This document shows, in pieces, positions 36,553-44,109 of a stretch of DNA of 64,000 nucleotides. Origin of the DNA: JAODBQ01 sp047602055 (lineage in GTDB: Bacteria; Actinomycetota; Acidimicrobiia; Acidimicrobiales; Ilumatobacteraceae); NCBI GenBank assembly GCA_047602055.1, contig JASGIG010000001.1:806001-870000 (forward strand), in the 5' to 3' direction. Under the pieces are notes generated by a model. That model was not told the DNA's origin, did no database searches, and saw only the letters and a list, made by a program, of their open reading frames with translations. The translations under genes were made by a program, and so were the position numbers. Positions within the stretch are counted from its first letter, which is position 1. Each line of letters begins with the position of its first letter.

Positions 36553-37074
36553 CTACTGTCCGCCGTCGGGCGGGTCGCCGAACGGGATCGGCTCGCCGAA
36601 CAGCCCGAGCACCGTCTCGAACTCGGGGCGCAACTGCTCGCGCATCCGTCGCCGCTCGGTCTTGTCAGCGGCGCTGTAGGCGTCGGGCAGCACGTCGGAG
36701 CGCGTCGACACCAGCAGGTCGGCGTGTGCCGACGACATCGCCACTGGTCGCCCCTCGACGCTGACGTCGGTCGCCCAGATCGTCACGCCCGCGCGGCGCA
36801 CGACACCGACGCTCGTCGTTCGGTAGGCGCGCTGGTACGGGCCGGCGCGGAAGCGCTCGACCGCCTCGCCCGGCCCGGCGAGGTACACCGACAGGGTCAA
36901 CGCCCCGACACCGGGCAGACCGAGTTGCTCGAGGACACCTGCGTAGCTCAGGTAGTGACCCAGCGACGCCCTGATGGTCTGGTCGACGTCGGCGTCGCTG
37001 CCCAGCCGCAAGACGAGCTGTTGGTCATCGGCCAGCCGGGCGTCGATCGACCGGAGCGTGACCGAGAAGCTCAT
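36553..37074 (-). CDS. Hypothetical protein of the minus-strand transfer operon
   Basis: 173 residues from ATG 37074, overlapping the upstream gene by 4 bp. FSVTLRSIDARLADDQQLVL, then GVLEQLGLPGVGALTLSVYL, then RTTSVGVVRRAGVTIWATDV suggest a beta-rich domain; the end is Pro/Gly-rich with GLFGEPIPFGDPPDGGQ. No family recognised. Tight coupling with its neighbours suggests a shared process. Confidence 0.6.
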   Translation of the reverse strand: MSFSVTLRSIDARLADDQQLVLRLGSDADVDQTIRASLGHYLSYAGVLEQLGLPGVGALTLSVYLAGPGEAVERFRAGPYQRAYRTTSVGVVRRAGVTIWATDVSVEGRPVAMSSAHADLLVSTRSDVLPDAYSAADKTERRRMREQLRPEFETVLGLFGEPIPFGDPPDGGQ

Positions 37075-37499
37075 CGGGTGTCGTAGCGCGGCGACGGCCA
37101 CCCGTGTCGCGGCGCCGGGTGGGCGAAGCGGTGGCCGGCGTTGTACAGATCGGCCATCCGGCGCACCCATCCCTCGATGGCCGACGTCAGGATCACGCCG
37201 AACTCGAGCCCGTCGGGCCCGCCGGCGCCGCCGGTGCAGGCCAACAGGCGCTCGAACCCGGTGCGCAGCGGGTCGGGGTCGTCGTCCCAGGGCAGCTCGC
37301 TGAACGCCTCGTCGACCAGCCCGTCGGGTCCGGCCAGACGGTCGCTCGCCCACCAGCGCACCGCTTCCTCGACGGCCTCCCACACCGTCAACCCCAACCG
37401 TTGCGTCGCCGACAGATAGTCGACCGCGGCGACGAGGTCGAGCAGCGCGCCGCCGGCGTCGGAGCCGCGCGCCAGGGTCATCACCGCATTCTCACTCAT
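37071..37499 (-). CDS. Hypothetical protein of the minus-strand transfer operon
   Basis: 142 residues from ATG 37499, which overlaps the end of the 808-residue gene by 8 bp. ALLDLVAAVDYLSATQRLGL, then TVWEAVEEAVRWWASDRLAG, then SAIEGWVRRMADLYNAGHRF. Mostly helical with Trp pairs; no known motif. The start is set by the overlap with the upstream gene; a longer frame reads into it and is rejected. Confidence 0.6.
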   Translation of the reverse strand: MSENAVMTLARGSDAGGALLDLVAAVDYLSATQRLGLTVWEAVEEAVRWWASDRLAGPDGLVDEAFSELPWDDDPDPLRTGFERLLACTGGAGGPDGLEFGVILTSAIEGWVRRMADLYNAGHRFAHPAPRHGWPSPRYDTR

Positions 37500-39918
37500 G
37501 TCGTTCCTGTTCCACTGCTGCGCCGTCGTGGGTCGAGCCGAGCGCGGCGACGAGCGCCTCGTCGACACCGGCCTCCGTGGCGATCGACGTCGACACCGGC
37601 TCACCGAGCGCGACGCGCAACCCGGCGTCGAGGTCGTCGATCGACACGCCCGACGCGGCGGCCGGGAGCAGGACGAGCGGCTCGGCGTCGAGGTCGTCGC
37701 GATGCAGAACCCGCTCGATCAGCGACGGATCGATGGCTGTTGCGCATGCGTCGATCGTCGCCGCCTCGTCGTGGTCGCAACGCTCGTGCACGACCCCGAG
37801 GACGACTTCGGGAGCGGCGCAGGCGATGACGAGCGTCTCGGCTGTCTCCGACGGCGACAACCCGTAGCGCTCCGACAGGGCCACCAGGTCGGTGATCGTG
37901 GCGTGTCGCACCGCTGTCGGAAACGCGTCCAGCGGGTTCGGTTCGATCTCGACCGCCGCGGCGGCGAACGTCTCGGGCGTCGGCGCGTGCAGCGCGAGTT
38001 GCCGCAGCGCGTCCGCCGGTGAGTACCCGGCCTCCAGCAGGCTGTGCCCGGCCAGCTCCCAGGTCCGCTCTCGGGTGTCCAGATGTCGCAACACCTCACG
38101 CGGCGCGGCCTGCAGCATCTCGACGGTCGTGCAGCCAGCAGCTTTCAACTCGTCGGGCGTCGCCGACAGCTGGCTCCCAGCGTCCAGCCGGTCCATCCGC
38201 CACCGCTCGTGCAACTCGCGAATCGCGTCGGTCACCGGCATCCCGATCGCCGGGATCAGACCGGCGACGACCTCCGGATCGACGTGCTCGTGATGCAACA
38301 CCGCGACGATCGTCCCCGGACCGACGGCGCCCGTCGACGTGAGCAGATCGACCAGCTGCGCGGCCGACGCGTCGGGCGACAGCAGGACTGCGCGGTCGGC
38401 GTCCGCCAGACGCGGGCCGACCATCCGATCGAGATCGGCGCGCGTCAAGGCGCCGGCGTCGGCCATCTCCCGCACCATCCGATCGGCCCGGTCCGGAGCC
38501 GCCGCGGCGAGGACCATCAGCTCCCCGCGGGCCATCGCCTCCGCGACGTCACGCGCCGCGGATGCCGACGGTGCGAGCGGACCCTCGGTCATTCGCCCGT
38601 CGACGGTCACCCACGACGTCCACCGCCCGCCCGGTCCGGGGCTGACCGTTGCCGAGACACGCTCGTCGAACACACGACCCTGGGTGCGCTCGTCGCGCCC
38701 ACCCGGAAGGGCCACCCAGCCGTGCTGCGGTGTCACTCCCGCGGAGACGTGCGGCTCCACCGACCGTGCCGCGTCCGGAAACCGCTCCCGCAACGCTTCG
38801 CGGACCACCACCTTCGCGTCCTCGAAGTCGTCCGCGGTCCCCTCGGCCACCAGACCCTGATGGGCCCCACGACCGGTCGTCTCCAGCCGCCACATCGCCC
38901 CCGACCGCGACTCGTAGACCGCCAGGTACGACCGCTCGTTGACCCGTAGGTGCGCGGCCCGTCCGACCGCGCCGGCAACGCCGCGAGCCAGCCACTCACC
39001 ACGGCTGTACGGACCGCACTCCACCCACACACCCAGCGGCAGCCCCCGCACATCCGCCGGCGACAGGTAGTTCCGCCGCACCGGCGACACCTCCCGGTCG
39101 TCGCTCGAGTCGACACGCGGCAGCGGACTCGCCGCCAGATCGACCCGCAACCCGTACGACACCGCGTTCAACACCCGAGCCGCCGAGGTGCGCACGTCCA
39201 CCAACGTCTGCCAACGCTCGCGCCCCGACAGCCCGGACGGGTCGAACGCCTCCATCGGCGCCACATCCAGACCCACCCGCGACGCCACGACCGACACCAC
39301 CTGGCCCATCAACACCGGATCACCCAACGGCGGGCGACCCAACCCCAGCGGCACCTTGGCCGCCATCATCGCCAGATGCCGATCCGGATCGACGATCTTG
39401 CGCGGCATCCGCCCGAGCAGCCGCCCCTCGGCACGCCGTACCACCTCCGCCCACTCACCCGGCCGCAGCTCCGGCGCCTGCGGCGGGCGCAGCGCCCCCA
39501 ACTGCGGACGGCGAGCGAGCTGCTCGGCCGCGAACACCAGATCCCAACGGTGATCCGCCACCACCGAACCCGAGCGCGCCGCCACCCGCGACCGCTGCGA
39601 TCTCGTAGTGCCGGCGGCGGTCACCGGCACCCGCACCGGCAAGCCGTGCTCGCCGGTCCGCGGTGCGCAACCCCGACCTGGCTCTGTCGACGGCACCCGC
39701 TCCCACGTCGCCACACCGGCGACCGCACCGACCACCCCGTACGAGGCCAGCAGCACCTGGTTGCGCGGCGAGTAGTCCACCCACTGGTCGCAGCGCTCGA
39801 CCATCGACGCCCACGCCTCACTCGACTCGAGCCGATCCGCCGCCCACCGATCCAGGTGCCGGTACAACAGCTTCGGCGAATCCTCGGCGAACACGATCGG
39901 TCGGGCGATCACCACCAC
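37492..39918 (-). CDS. Large ArdC-like (N-terminal) mobile-element protein
   Basis: 808 residues from 39918. The N-terminal segment (VDYSPRNQVLLASYGVVGAV, AGVATWERVPSTEPGRG) follows the ArdC N-terminal pattern, where a Tyr-Ser-x-x-Asn motif precedes a strand and x-x-x-TW. ArdC proteins bind single-stranded DNA and blunt restriction after transfer. No ArdC metalloprotease HExxH is visible. The rest is long, acidic and helical, with repeats of about 60 residues (LTRADLDRMVGPRLADADRA, YSPADALRQLALHAPTPETF). It begins 15 bp after the previous gene, in one operon. Function beyond the N-terminal similarity is unknown. Confidence 0.6.
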   Translation of the reverse strand: MVVIARPIVFAEDSPKLLYRHLDRWAADRLESSEAWASMVERCDQWVDYSPRNQVLLASYGVVGAVAGVATWERVPSTEPGRGCAPRTGEHGLPVRVPVTAAGTTRSQRSRVAARSGSVVADHRWDLVFAAEQLARRPQLGALRPPQAPELRPGEWAEVVRRAEGRLLGRMPRKIVDPDRHLAMMAAKVPLGLGRPPLGDPVLMGQVVSVVASRVGLDVAPMEAFDPSGLSGRERWQTLVDVRTSAARVLNAVSYGLRVDLAASPLPRVDSSDDREVSPVRRNYLSPADVRGLPLGVWVECGPYSRGEWLARGVAGAVGRAAHLRVNERSYLAVYESRSGAMWRLETTGRGAHQGLVAEGTADDFEDAKVVVREALRERFPDAARSVEPHVSAGVTPQHGWVALPGGRDERTQGRVFDERVSATVSPGPGGRWTSWVTVDGRMTEGPLAPSASAARDVAEAMARGELMVLAAAAPDRADRMVREMADAGALTRADLDRMVGPRLADADRAVLLSPDASAAQLVDLLTSTGAVGPGTIVAVLHHEHVDPEVVAGLIPAIGMPVTDAIRELHERWRMDRLDAGSQLSATPDELKAAGCTTVEMLQAAPREVLRHLDTRERTWELAGHSLLEAGYSPADALRQLALHAPTPETFAAAAVEIEPNPLDAFPTAVRHATITDLVALSERYGLSPSETAETLVIACAAPEVVLGVVHERCDHDEAATIDACATAIDPSLIERVLHRDDLDAEPLVLLPAAASGVSIDDLDAGLRVALGEPVSTSIATEAGVDEALVAALGSTHDGAAVEQERHE

Positions 39919-39933
39919 GACGGCGACTCCCGA

Positions 39934-40590
39934 TCAGGCGACGAGCGTCGAGTCGGCCAGATCCCGGATCAGCCGACGCGACCGCATCAGCCGCGAACGA
40001 TCGGTCGAGGTCAGGGTGGCCGACGGATCGGCAACCGCCGACAGCACGGCCCACACCCGCGGCCCGCTCGGCAGCGCTGTCAGCCGTCGCCGGAACTCGA
40101 CCAGAGCGAGCCGATCGAGCACCGCTGTCTCCTCGGCTCCGTTCGTCGGGACTTCGGCCAATACCGCTGGGTCGGCGACGGGTTGCAGCCATCCGTGCTC
40201 ACCGCGCTCGTGACGCACCCGCCACACCACCCTGCGCAGCAGCCGATTGGCCACCGACGACTGCCCGACATCCTCCGCCGCGTCCGGCACCCGAGCGGCG
40301 AGCTCGCTGACCGCCTCGACGACCAACGAAGGCTGCCGCTCACAACGAGCCATCAACAGCGGCAGCAACGCTGCCACCACGATCAAGCACGCCTCCCCAT
40401 CGCCCTCGGCCGCAGCCGCGCCCAGCGCCCGAATCGCCGCGTCGGAACGCCGATCCAGCCGGCGCAGCCGCCGCACCAGCTCACCAAAGGTCTCGAGGTC
40501 GGCCAGCGCGGGCCATCGGCACCACGCTGCCGGAAGCGGATCGTTCGCCATGCGATCGGAACGGAACAGCAGGTCACGTACGACATCCAT
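39934..40590 (-). CDS. Hypothetical helical protein, first gene of the minus-strand operon
   Basis: 218 residues from ATG 40590 (the frame extends upstream through the iterons, which is not preferred). WCRWPALADLETFGELVRRL, then SDAAIRALGAAAAEGDGEAC, then ANRLLRRVVWRVRHERGE and LVEFRRRLTALPSG. The arrangement resembles a sigma-70-region or helical DNA-binding protein in plasmids, but no motif is decisive. Transcription starts behind four 12-bp iterons identical in type to those before the relaxase. Confidence 0.55.
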   Translation of the reverse strand: MDVVRDLLFRSDRMANDPLPAAWCRWPALADLETFGELVRRLRRLDRRSDAAIRALGAAAAEGDGEACLIVVAALLPLLMARCERQPSLVVEAVSELAARVPDAAEDVGQSSVANRLLRRVVWRVRHERGEHGWLQPVADPAVLAEVPTNGAEETAVLDRLALVEFRRRLTALPSGPRVWAVLSAVADPSATLTSTDRSRLMRSRRLIRDLADSTLVA

Positions 40591-40605
40591 GACCGCAGCG
40601 TGAAC

Positions 40606-40653
40606 AACACCACTCCCGCCGGGACTCCCGTCCCCACACCCGCCGCCACTCCC
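40606..40653 (-). repeat. Four 12-bp iterons before the minus-strand operon
   Basis: Read on the minus strand, exact 12-bp units: gggagtggcggc, gggtgtggggac, gggagtcccggc, gggagtggtgtt. The last unit ends 15 nt before the ATG at 40590. Same unit and same distance to the start codon as upstream of the relaxase, pointing to joint control. Confidence 0.65.
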
Positions 40654-40787
40654 GTGAAGGAAAATCGAAGAGATACGGGTCCATTCGGACCGATTCGCCT
40701 GCAGAAGGGGCCCGTGGGTGTCAGACACGACGACTGCGACCAGCCGGTGGTCTCGATCGTACGCGTGTTCCATTCTTCCCCGGCACG

Positions 40788-41117
40788 ATGCTTGGCAAGG
40801 CTGTCCTGGACGTTCGTCGTTCGCTCGCCGCCGGGTCGGTGAGCAACTTCGTGTCGGCTGCACTCGTCGACACCTGCGTCGAACTCTTCGAACGGATCGA
40901 CGCCATTCACACGACGCTTGACAAGTTCAAGAGCCCGCCGCGCCCGACACGTGGGTCGCTGAACGAGTTGGCCGCCTTGGTCGAGGTGACTCGGCACAGA
41001 CTGGAGTTCGGGCCCACCACGCGGTTCAACATCGAAGGTCAGCCAGCAGACGGGAGGGACGATGGCGTCGCAGCAGCAACGACACCCGAGGCGACGGCAG
41101 AGCCGTGCCGAGCGTGA
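40788..41117 (+). CDS. Hypothetical 109-residue protein
   Basis: From ATG 40788: LGKAVLDVRRSLAAGSVSNF, then VSAALVDTCVELFERIDAIH, then GSLNELAALVEVTRHRLEFG with an Ala/Thr-rich tail. Helical; no family recognised. No clear ribosome-binding site. It overlaps the next gene by 56 bp in another frame, so either the stop or the next start may be misplaced. Divergent from the iteron-controlled operon. Confidence 0.5.
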   Translation: MLGKAVLDVRRSLAAGSVSNFVSAALVDTCVELFERIDAIHTTLDKFKSPPRPTRGSLNELAALVEVTRHRLEFGPTTRFNIEGQPADGRDDGVAAATTPEATAEPCRA

Positions 41118-41795
41118 GTGGGAAGCCGAAGTCATCGGCCTGTCACCCGACCAACTGATCGACCGTTGGACGGCGGACTTCGATCGTCTCAGTGGAGACG
41201 TTCACCGCATCCACTGGAACCGTGAGGTTTTCGAGGCGCTCGACGCGGAGATCATCCGCTCTCAACGCGAGGGCAGCGCGTTCTTCCTCGAGCAGTTCCT
41301 TCGTCCGATGTACGGCGATGCGCAGGTCGTCATCCTCAGGCGTCTCGGCGACACGGACCGTCGTTCCCGCTCGTTCCGCATCATGCAGGAGGAGATCGTC
41401 CTCCGATCGAGGTTCCTGACACGCAAGCTCTACGTGTGCCGCTGGGCCGCCCGGTACGGCGACGATCCCAACTTCATCGCCCTCGGCCACGATGAGTTCT
41501 CCACCAAGTTCGGCAAGCGCGCCAACGAGTGCCAGTCCGAGTACTGAAGCGCTACCTCAACGACCTCGAGGCCGATCTGGACCGGGTGAAGACTCATGTC
41601 GACAAGTACGTTGCGCACTCCGATCGTCACGCTGACGCGCCGCTGACTTGGGATGAGCTGAACACGGCGATCGGTCGCCTGGAAGACCATCTCAACGAGG
41701 TCGGGCTCTTGGTCACTGGTGCCTGGCGAATGGAGCATGTGACGATCACCAGCGATTGGAGACAAGTCTTTCGAGACGTTCTCTTCGTGTCGTGA
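41062..41795 (+). CDS. AbiU2/HEPN-like protein, frameshifted near 41540
   Basis: ATG 41062 sits behind gggagg. The first part reads WTADFDRLSGDVHRIHWNRE, then FFLEQFLRPMYGDAQVVILR, then RLGDTDRRSRSFRIMQEE. At about 41540 the frame changes to RVLKRYLNDLEADLDRVKTH, then VDKYVAHSDRHADAPLTWDE, then LNTAIGRLEDHLNEVGLLV. The DKYVAH-D-R segment and helical layout resemble AbiU2-type HEPN proteins, a family with abortive-infection or tRNA/RNA-nuclease roles. The catalytic R-x4-6-H cannot be assigned surely. About 244 residues when joined. Confidence 0.5.
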
Positions 41796-42107
41796 AGTCG
41801 GTCGAGGACCACCCGACCCGCGATCGAACAGATGATCCCTCATTGTGTAACACCACCACGCGAGAATGGGTTGGGCGTGAGCACCCCTATTGAGCGCCTG
41901 ACTGGGTGAGGACGCGCGGGCGCTGGGCGACGTGCTGGGTGAGGCTGGGTGAGCCTCGGTCGTGGCCTGTCCAGCTCACGGCCGGCGACAACGGTCGTGA
42001 GGCCTTCTGGCGCGTCAGGCGCGGTGGCCGCGAAGGTGCAACACGAGTTGACCCCTGGCGGCTGCTGGCGGGGACGACGACGATGAGACGGGTGCGAGGA
42101 GCCTGCG
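41796..42107. other. Gap without a supported gene
   Basis: About 310 bp holding only shadow frames. The repeated cgctgggcgacgtgctgggtgagg-type sequence around 41917-41955 may be the edge of the following insertion-sequence remnant, but no matching inverted repeat was found. Confidence 0.35.
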
Positions 42108-42682
42108 GTGACCGTGACGGTCGACGAGAACGACGACGAGGTCGCCGAGCGCCTCGCTGGGCGCCAGCTGCGCTGTGGTTGTGGTGGTTCGCTCGCACCG
42201 TGGGGACACGCTCGCTGGCGCACGATCCGACACCTCGACGCTGCCGCCGAGACGCTGCGCCCACGCCGCGCCCGGTGCACCCGGTGCGCCACGACCCACG
42301 TACTGCTGCCGTGCTCGACGCTGTTGCGCCGACGCGACAGCGCACAGACGATCGGCGCCGCGCTGCTTGCCCGCGTTGGCGGGCACGGCCACCGACGGAT
42401 CGCCCGCCGGCTCGACCGGCCCGCCACGACCGTGCGCGGCTGGCTGCGCCGCGCCCGGCTCGTGGCCGAGCCGCTGCGGGTGGCCGGGACCGTCTACGCG
42501 CACGGCTGCGATCCGCTCCTACCCCGATCAAGCCGACAGGTAGCCCGCTCGGAGATGCCGTGGAGGCGCTCGCCACCGCGGCCGACGCCGCTCGTCGCCG
42601 GCTCGGCGGACGAGCCGAGGGCTGGCGCGGCATCGCCTGGATCACCAACGGCCACCTCCTCGCCAGCCCGTCACCGACCTGA
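42108..42682 (+). pseudogene. DUF6431-like zinc-ribbon/HTH protein, frameshifted near 42520
   Basis: GTG 42108. A Cys4 zinc-ribbon-like start (LRCGCGGSLAPWGHARWRTI, RRARCTRCATTHVLL) and a HTH (AALLARVGGHGHRRIARRLD, RPATTVRGWLRRARLV) resemble DUF6431 proteins that accompany actinobacterial insertion sequences. Near 42520 the frame is lost and the C-terminal part continues as SPLGDAVEALATAADAARRR, then LGGRAEGWRGIAWITNGHLL to 42682. It pairs with the transposase remnant downstream and is probably a leftover of one IS. Confidence 0.5.
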
Positions 42683-42831
42683 CCCCTGCTTCGACGCGCA
42701 CCCACTCCCGCCGCCCTCGCCGACATGAACGCCACATCGACCCGAACCAGCCTCGCCGTCACTGTCGCCGCCATCCTCACCCAGCCCGTCGGCCAACAAC
42801 CCCCAACCCTTGCGTCCGAGGGAGTTGACAC

Positions 42832-43134
42832 ATGACTCTCCCAGAGTCGTTCGAAGACGAATTGGCCGCCGCAGAGCGAGTGTGGCAGCACGACGGCCGG
42901 TACCCAGCGCCAGTGTTCTGGCCCGAACCCGGAGACGGGCCGACGCCGACGCCGACGCCGACGCCGAGTCGACTGGTGACGACGGCCATCGACAGGTTCC
43001 ACCTCCGAGTCGCCGAGCCACTCGGTGCCGACGCGGATCAGCGCGTCGCCCTGATGGCCGCGGCATTCCGCATGCTCGACGGTCCGACCTATCTGATCGA
43101 TGTGCCAGTCAAGGAGGCCGCCGCAGTCGCATAG
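42832..43134 (+). CDS. Hypothetical 100-residue protein
   Basis: ATG 42832: LPESFEDELAAAERVWQHDG, then RYPAPVFWPEPGDGPTPTP (a TP repeat from an imperfect gacgcc-like run), then VAEPLGADADQRVALMAAAF. No family recognised. Lies between two transposase remnants and may be passenger or remnant coding sequence. Confidence 0.4.
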   Translation: MTLPESFEDELAAAERVWQHDGRYPAPVFWPEPGDGPTPTPTPTPSRLVTTAIDRFHLRVAEPLGADADQRVALMAAAFRMLDGPTYLIDVPVKEAAAVA

Positions 43135-43145
43135 TCCGAAGGTCG

Positions 43146-43654
43146 GCATAGGACATCCCCTATATCCCTCCGGCGAGGGCTGGCTGTACATCGCCAGCGC
43201 GTTGGATCTCGGGTCGCGCCGGCTGCTCGGCCACTCGATGACCGAGCACATGCGCACCGAGCCCGTCACCGACGCGCTCGGCATGGCCGTCGTCGCCCGC
43301 GGTGGTGCCGTGGCTGGTGTGATCGCGCACGCCGACCGCGGATCGCAGTACACGTCCAACGACTACCTCGACTTATGCGCTGCCTGCCAGCTGCGCCCGT
43401 CGGTCGGGCGGGTCGCGACGTGCTTCAACGCCGTCGCCGAGTCATTCTGGGCGCCCCCCAAACGCGCATGCCTCGAAGGCCGCGTGTTCGCGACCCGCGG
43501 AGAGGGCCGCCGAGCGATCTTCCGCCGGATCACCTGGTACAACTCCACCAAGCTCCACTCCAGCCTCGACCACATCACCACCAATCAAGTGGGAACATCA
43601 GTACCGTCGAGCGCCATAGTCCACCGTCCGCCCGACGGGGAGATGCCCATGTAG
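43146..43654 (+). pseudogene. IS3-type transposase, C-terminal fragment
   Basis: The rve/DDE core of IS3-family OrfB begins abruptly at YPSGEGWLYIASALDLGSRR and continues RLLGHSMTEHMRTEPVTDAL, HADRGSQYTSNDYLDLCAAC, then AVAESFWAPPKRACLEGRVF and RITWYNSTKLHSSLDHITTN. The second Asp (HADRGSQYTS) and Glu (AVAESFW) are present. The first Asp (ALDLGSRR) lies at the broken edge, and the N-terminal half and OrfA are missing. Dead remnant. Confidence 0.7.
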
Positions 43655-43782
43655 CCAGAATCCACCTTCGAATCAGATGGCTCCGATCAAGTTCAAGGCG
43701 AGCGACATGTATTCTGACCGCCACCTTCCCCAAACTTCGGCGCACAACTGAATCCGCGACGCACCACTAGCGCGCCATGGAA

Positions 43783-44064
43783 TCACCGCTCAACCTCGCC
43801 GCGTCCGGCCGGTGATATAGACCGCTCAACGGTCCAGCCCTTCCGAATTTTACGGGTGTCAACGCCGCGAAGAAGCATATGGAGCTTCGGCGCATCGTGG
43901 TTGTAGTCGGTCAGGACCGTGCATTCGCAGAACAATCGACGGCGCTTGTCAAGAACCTGAACAGTCTCGCCGTCCTCAATGGTGCCTTCAAATTCTCCGG
44001 TTACAGCAATCCCACGACTTCCGAGCGGGAACGCATCCTCAACCAATAGTCTGAACCGATTCAT
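43783..44064 (-). CDS. EF-Tu domain-2-like small protein, candidate immunity protein
   Basis: 93 residues from ATG 44064, 45 bp after the RHS toxin stop and in the same direction. GSRGIAVTGEFEGTIEDGET, then VQVLDKRRRLFCECTVLTDY, then LLRGVDTRKIRKGWTVER follows the beta-barrel of translation-factor domain 2 (GRGTVVTGxVExGTIxxGD through LLRGxxxxxIxRG), without a GTPase domain. The position directly behind a polymorphic toxin tip is where immunity genes sit. Local GC is lower than in the toxin core, as is usual for exchanged tip/immunity cassettes. The immunity role is inferred. Confidence 0.65.
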   Translation of the reverse strand: MNRFRLLVEDAFPLGSRGIAVTGEFEGTIEDGETVQVLDKRRRLFCECTVLTDYNHDAPKLHMLLRGVDTRKIRKGWTVERSISPAGRGEVER

Positions 44065-44109
44065 GAATAGCCTACTTTGTATCCAGAGGAGAACGCCTCA
44101 CTGGAGGTA

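Noticed and set aside
38950..40842. 630-residue plus-strand open frame
   Set aside because: Arg/His/Pro-rich shadow of the minus-strand 808-residue gene and its neighbour; crosses a gene boundary and the iterons.
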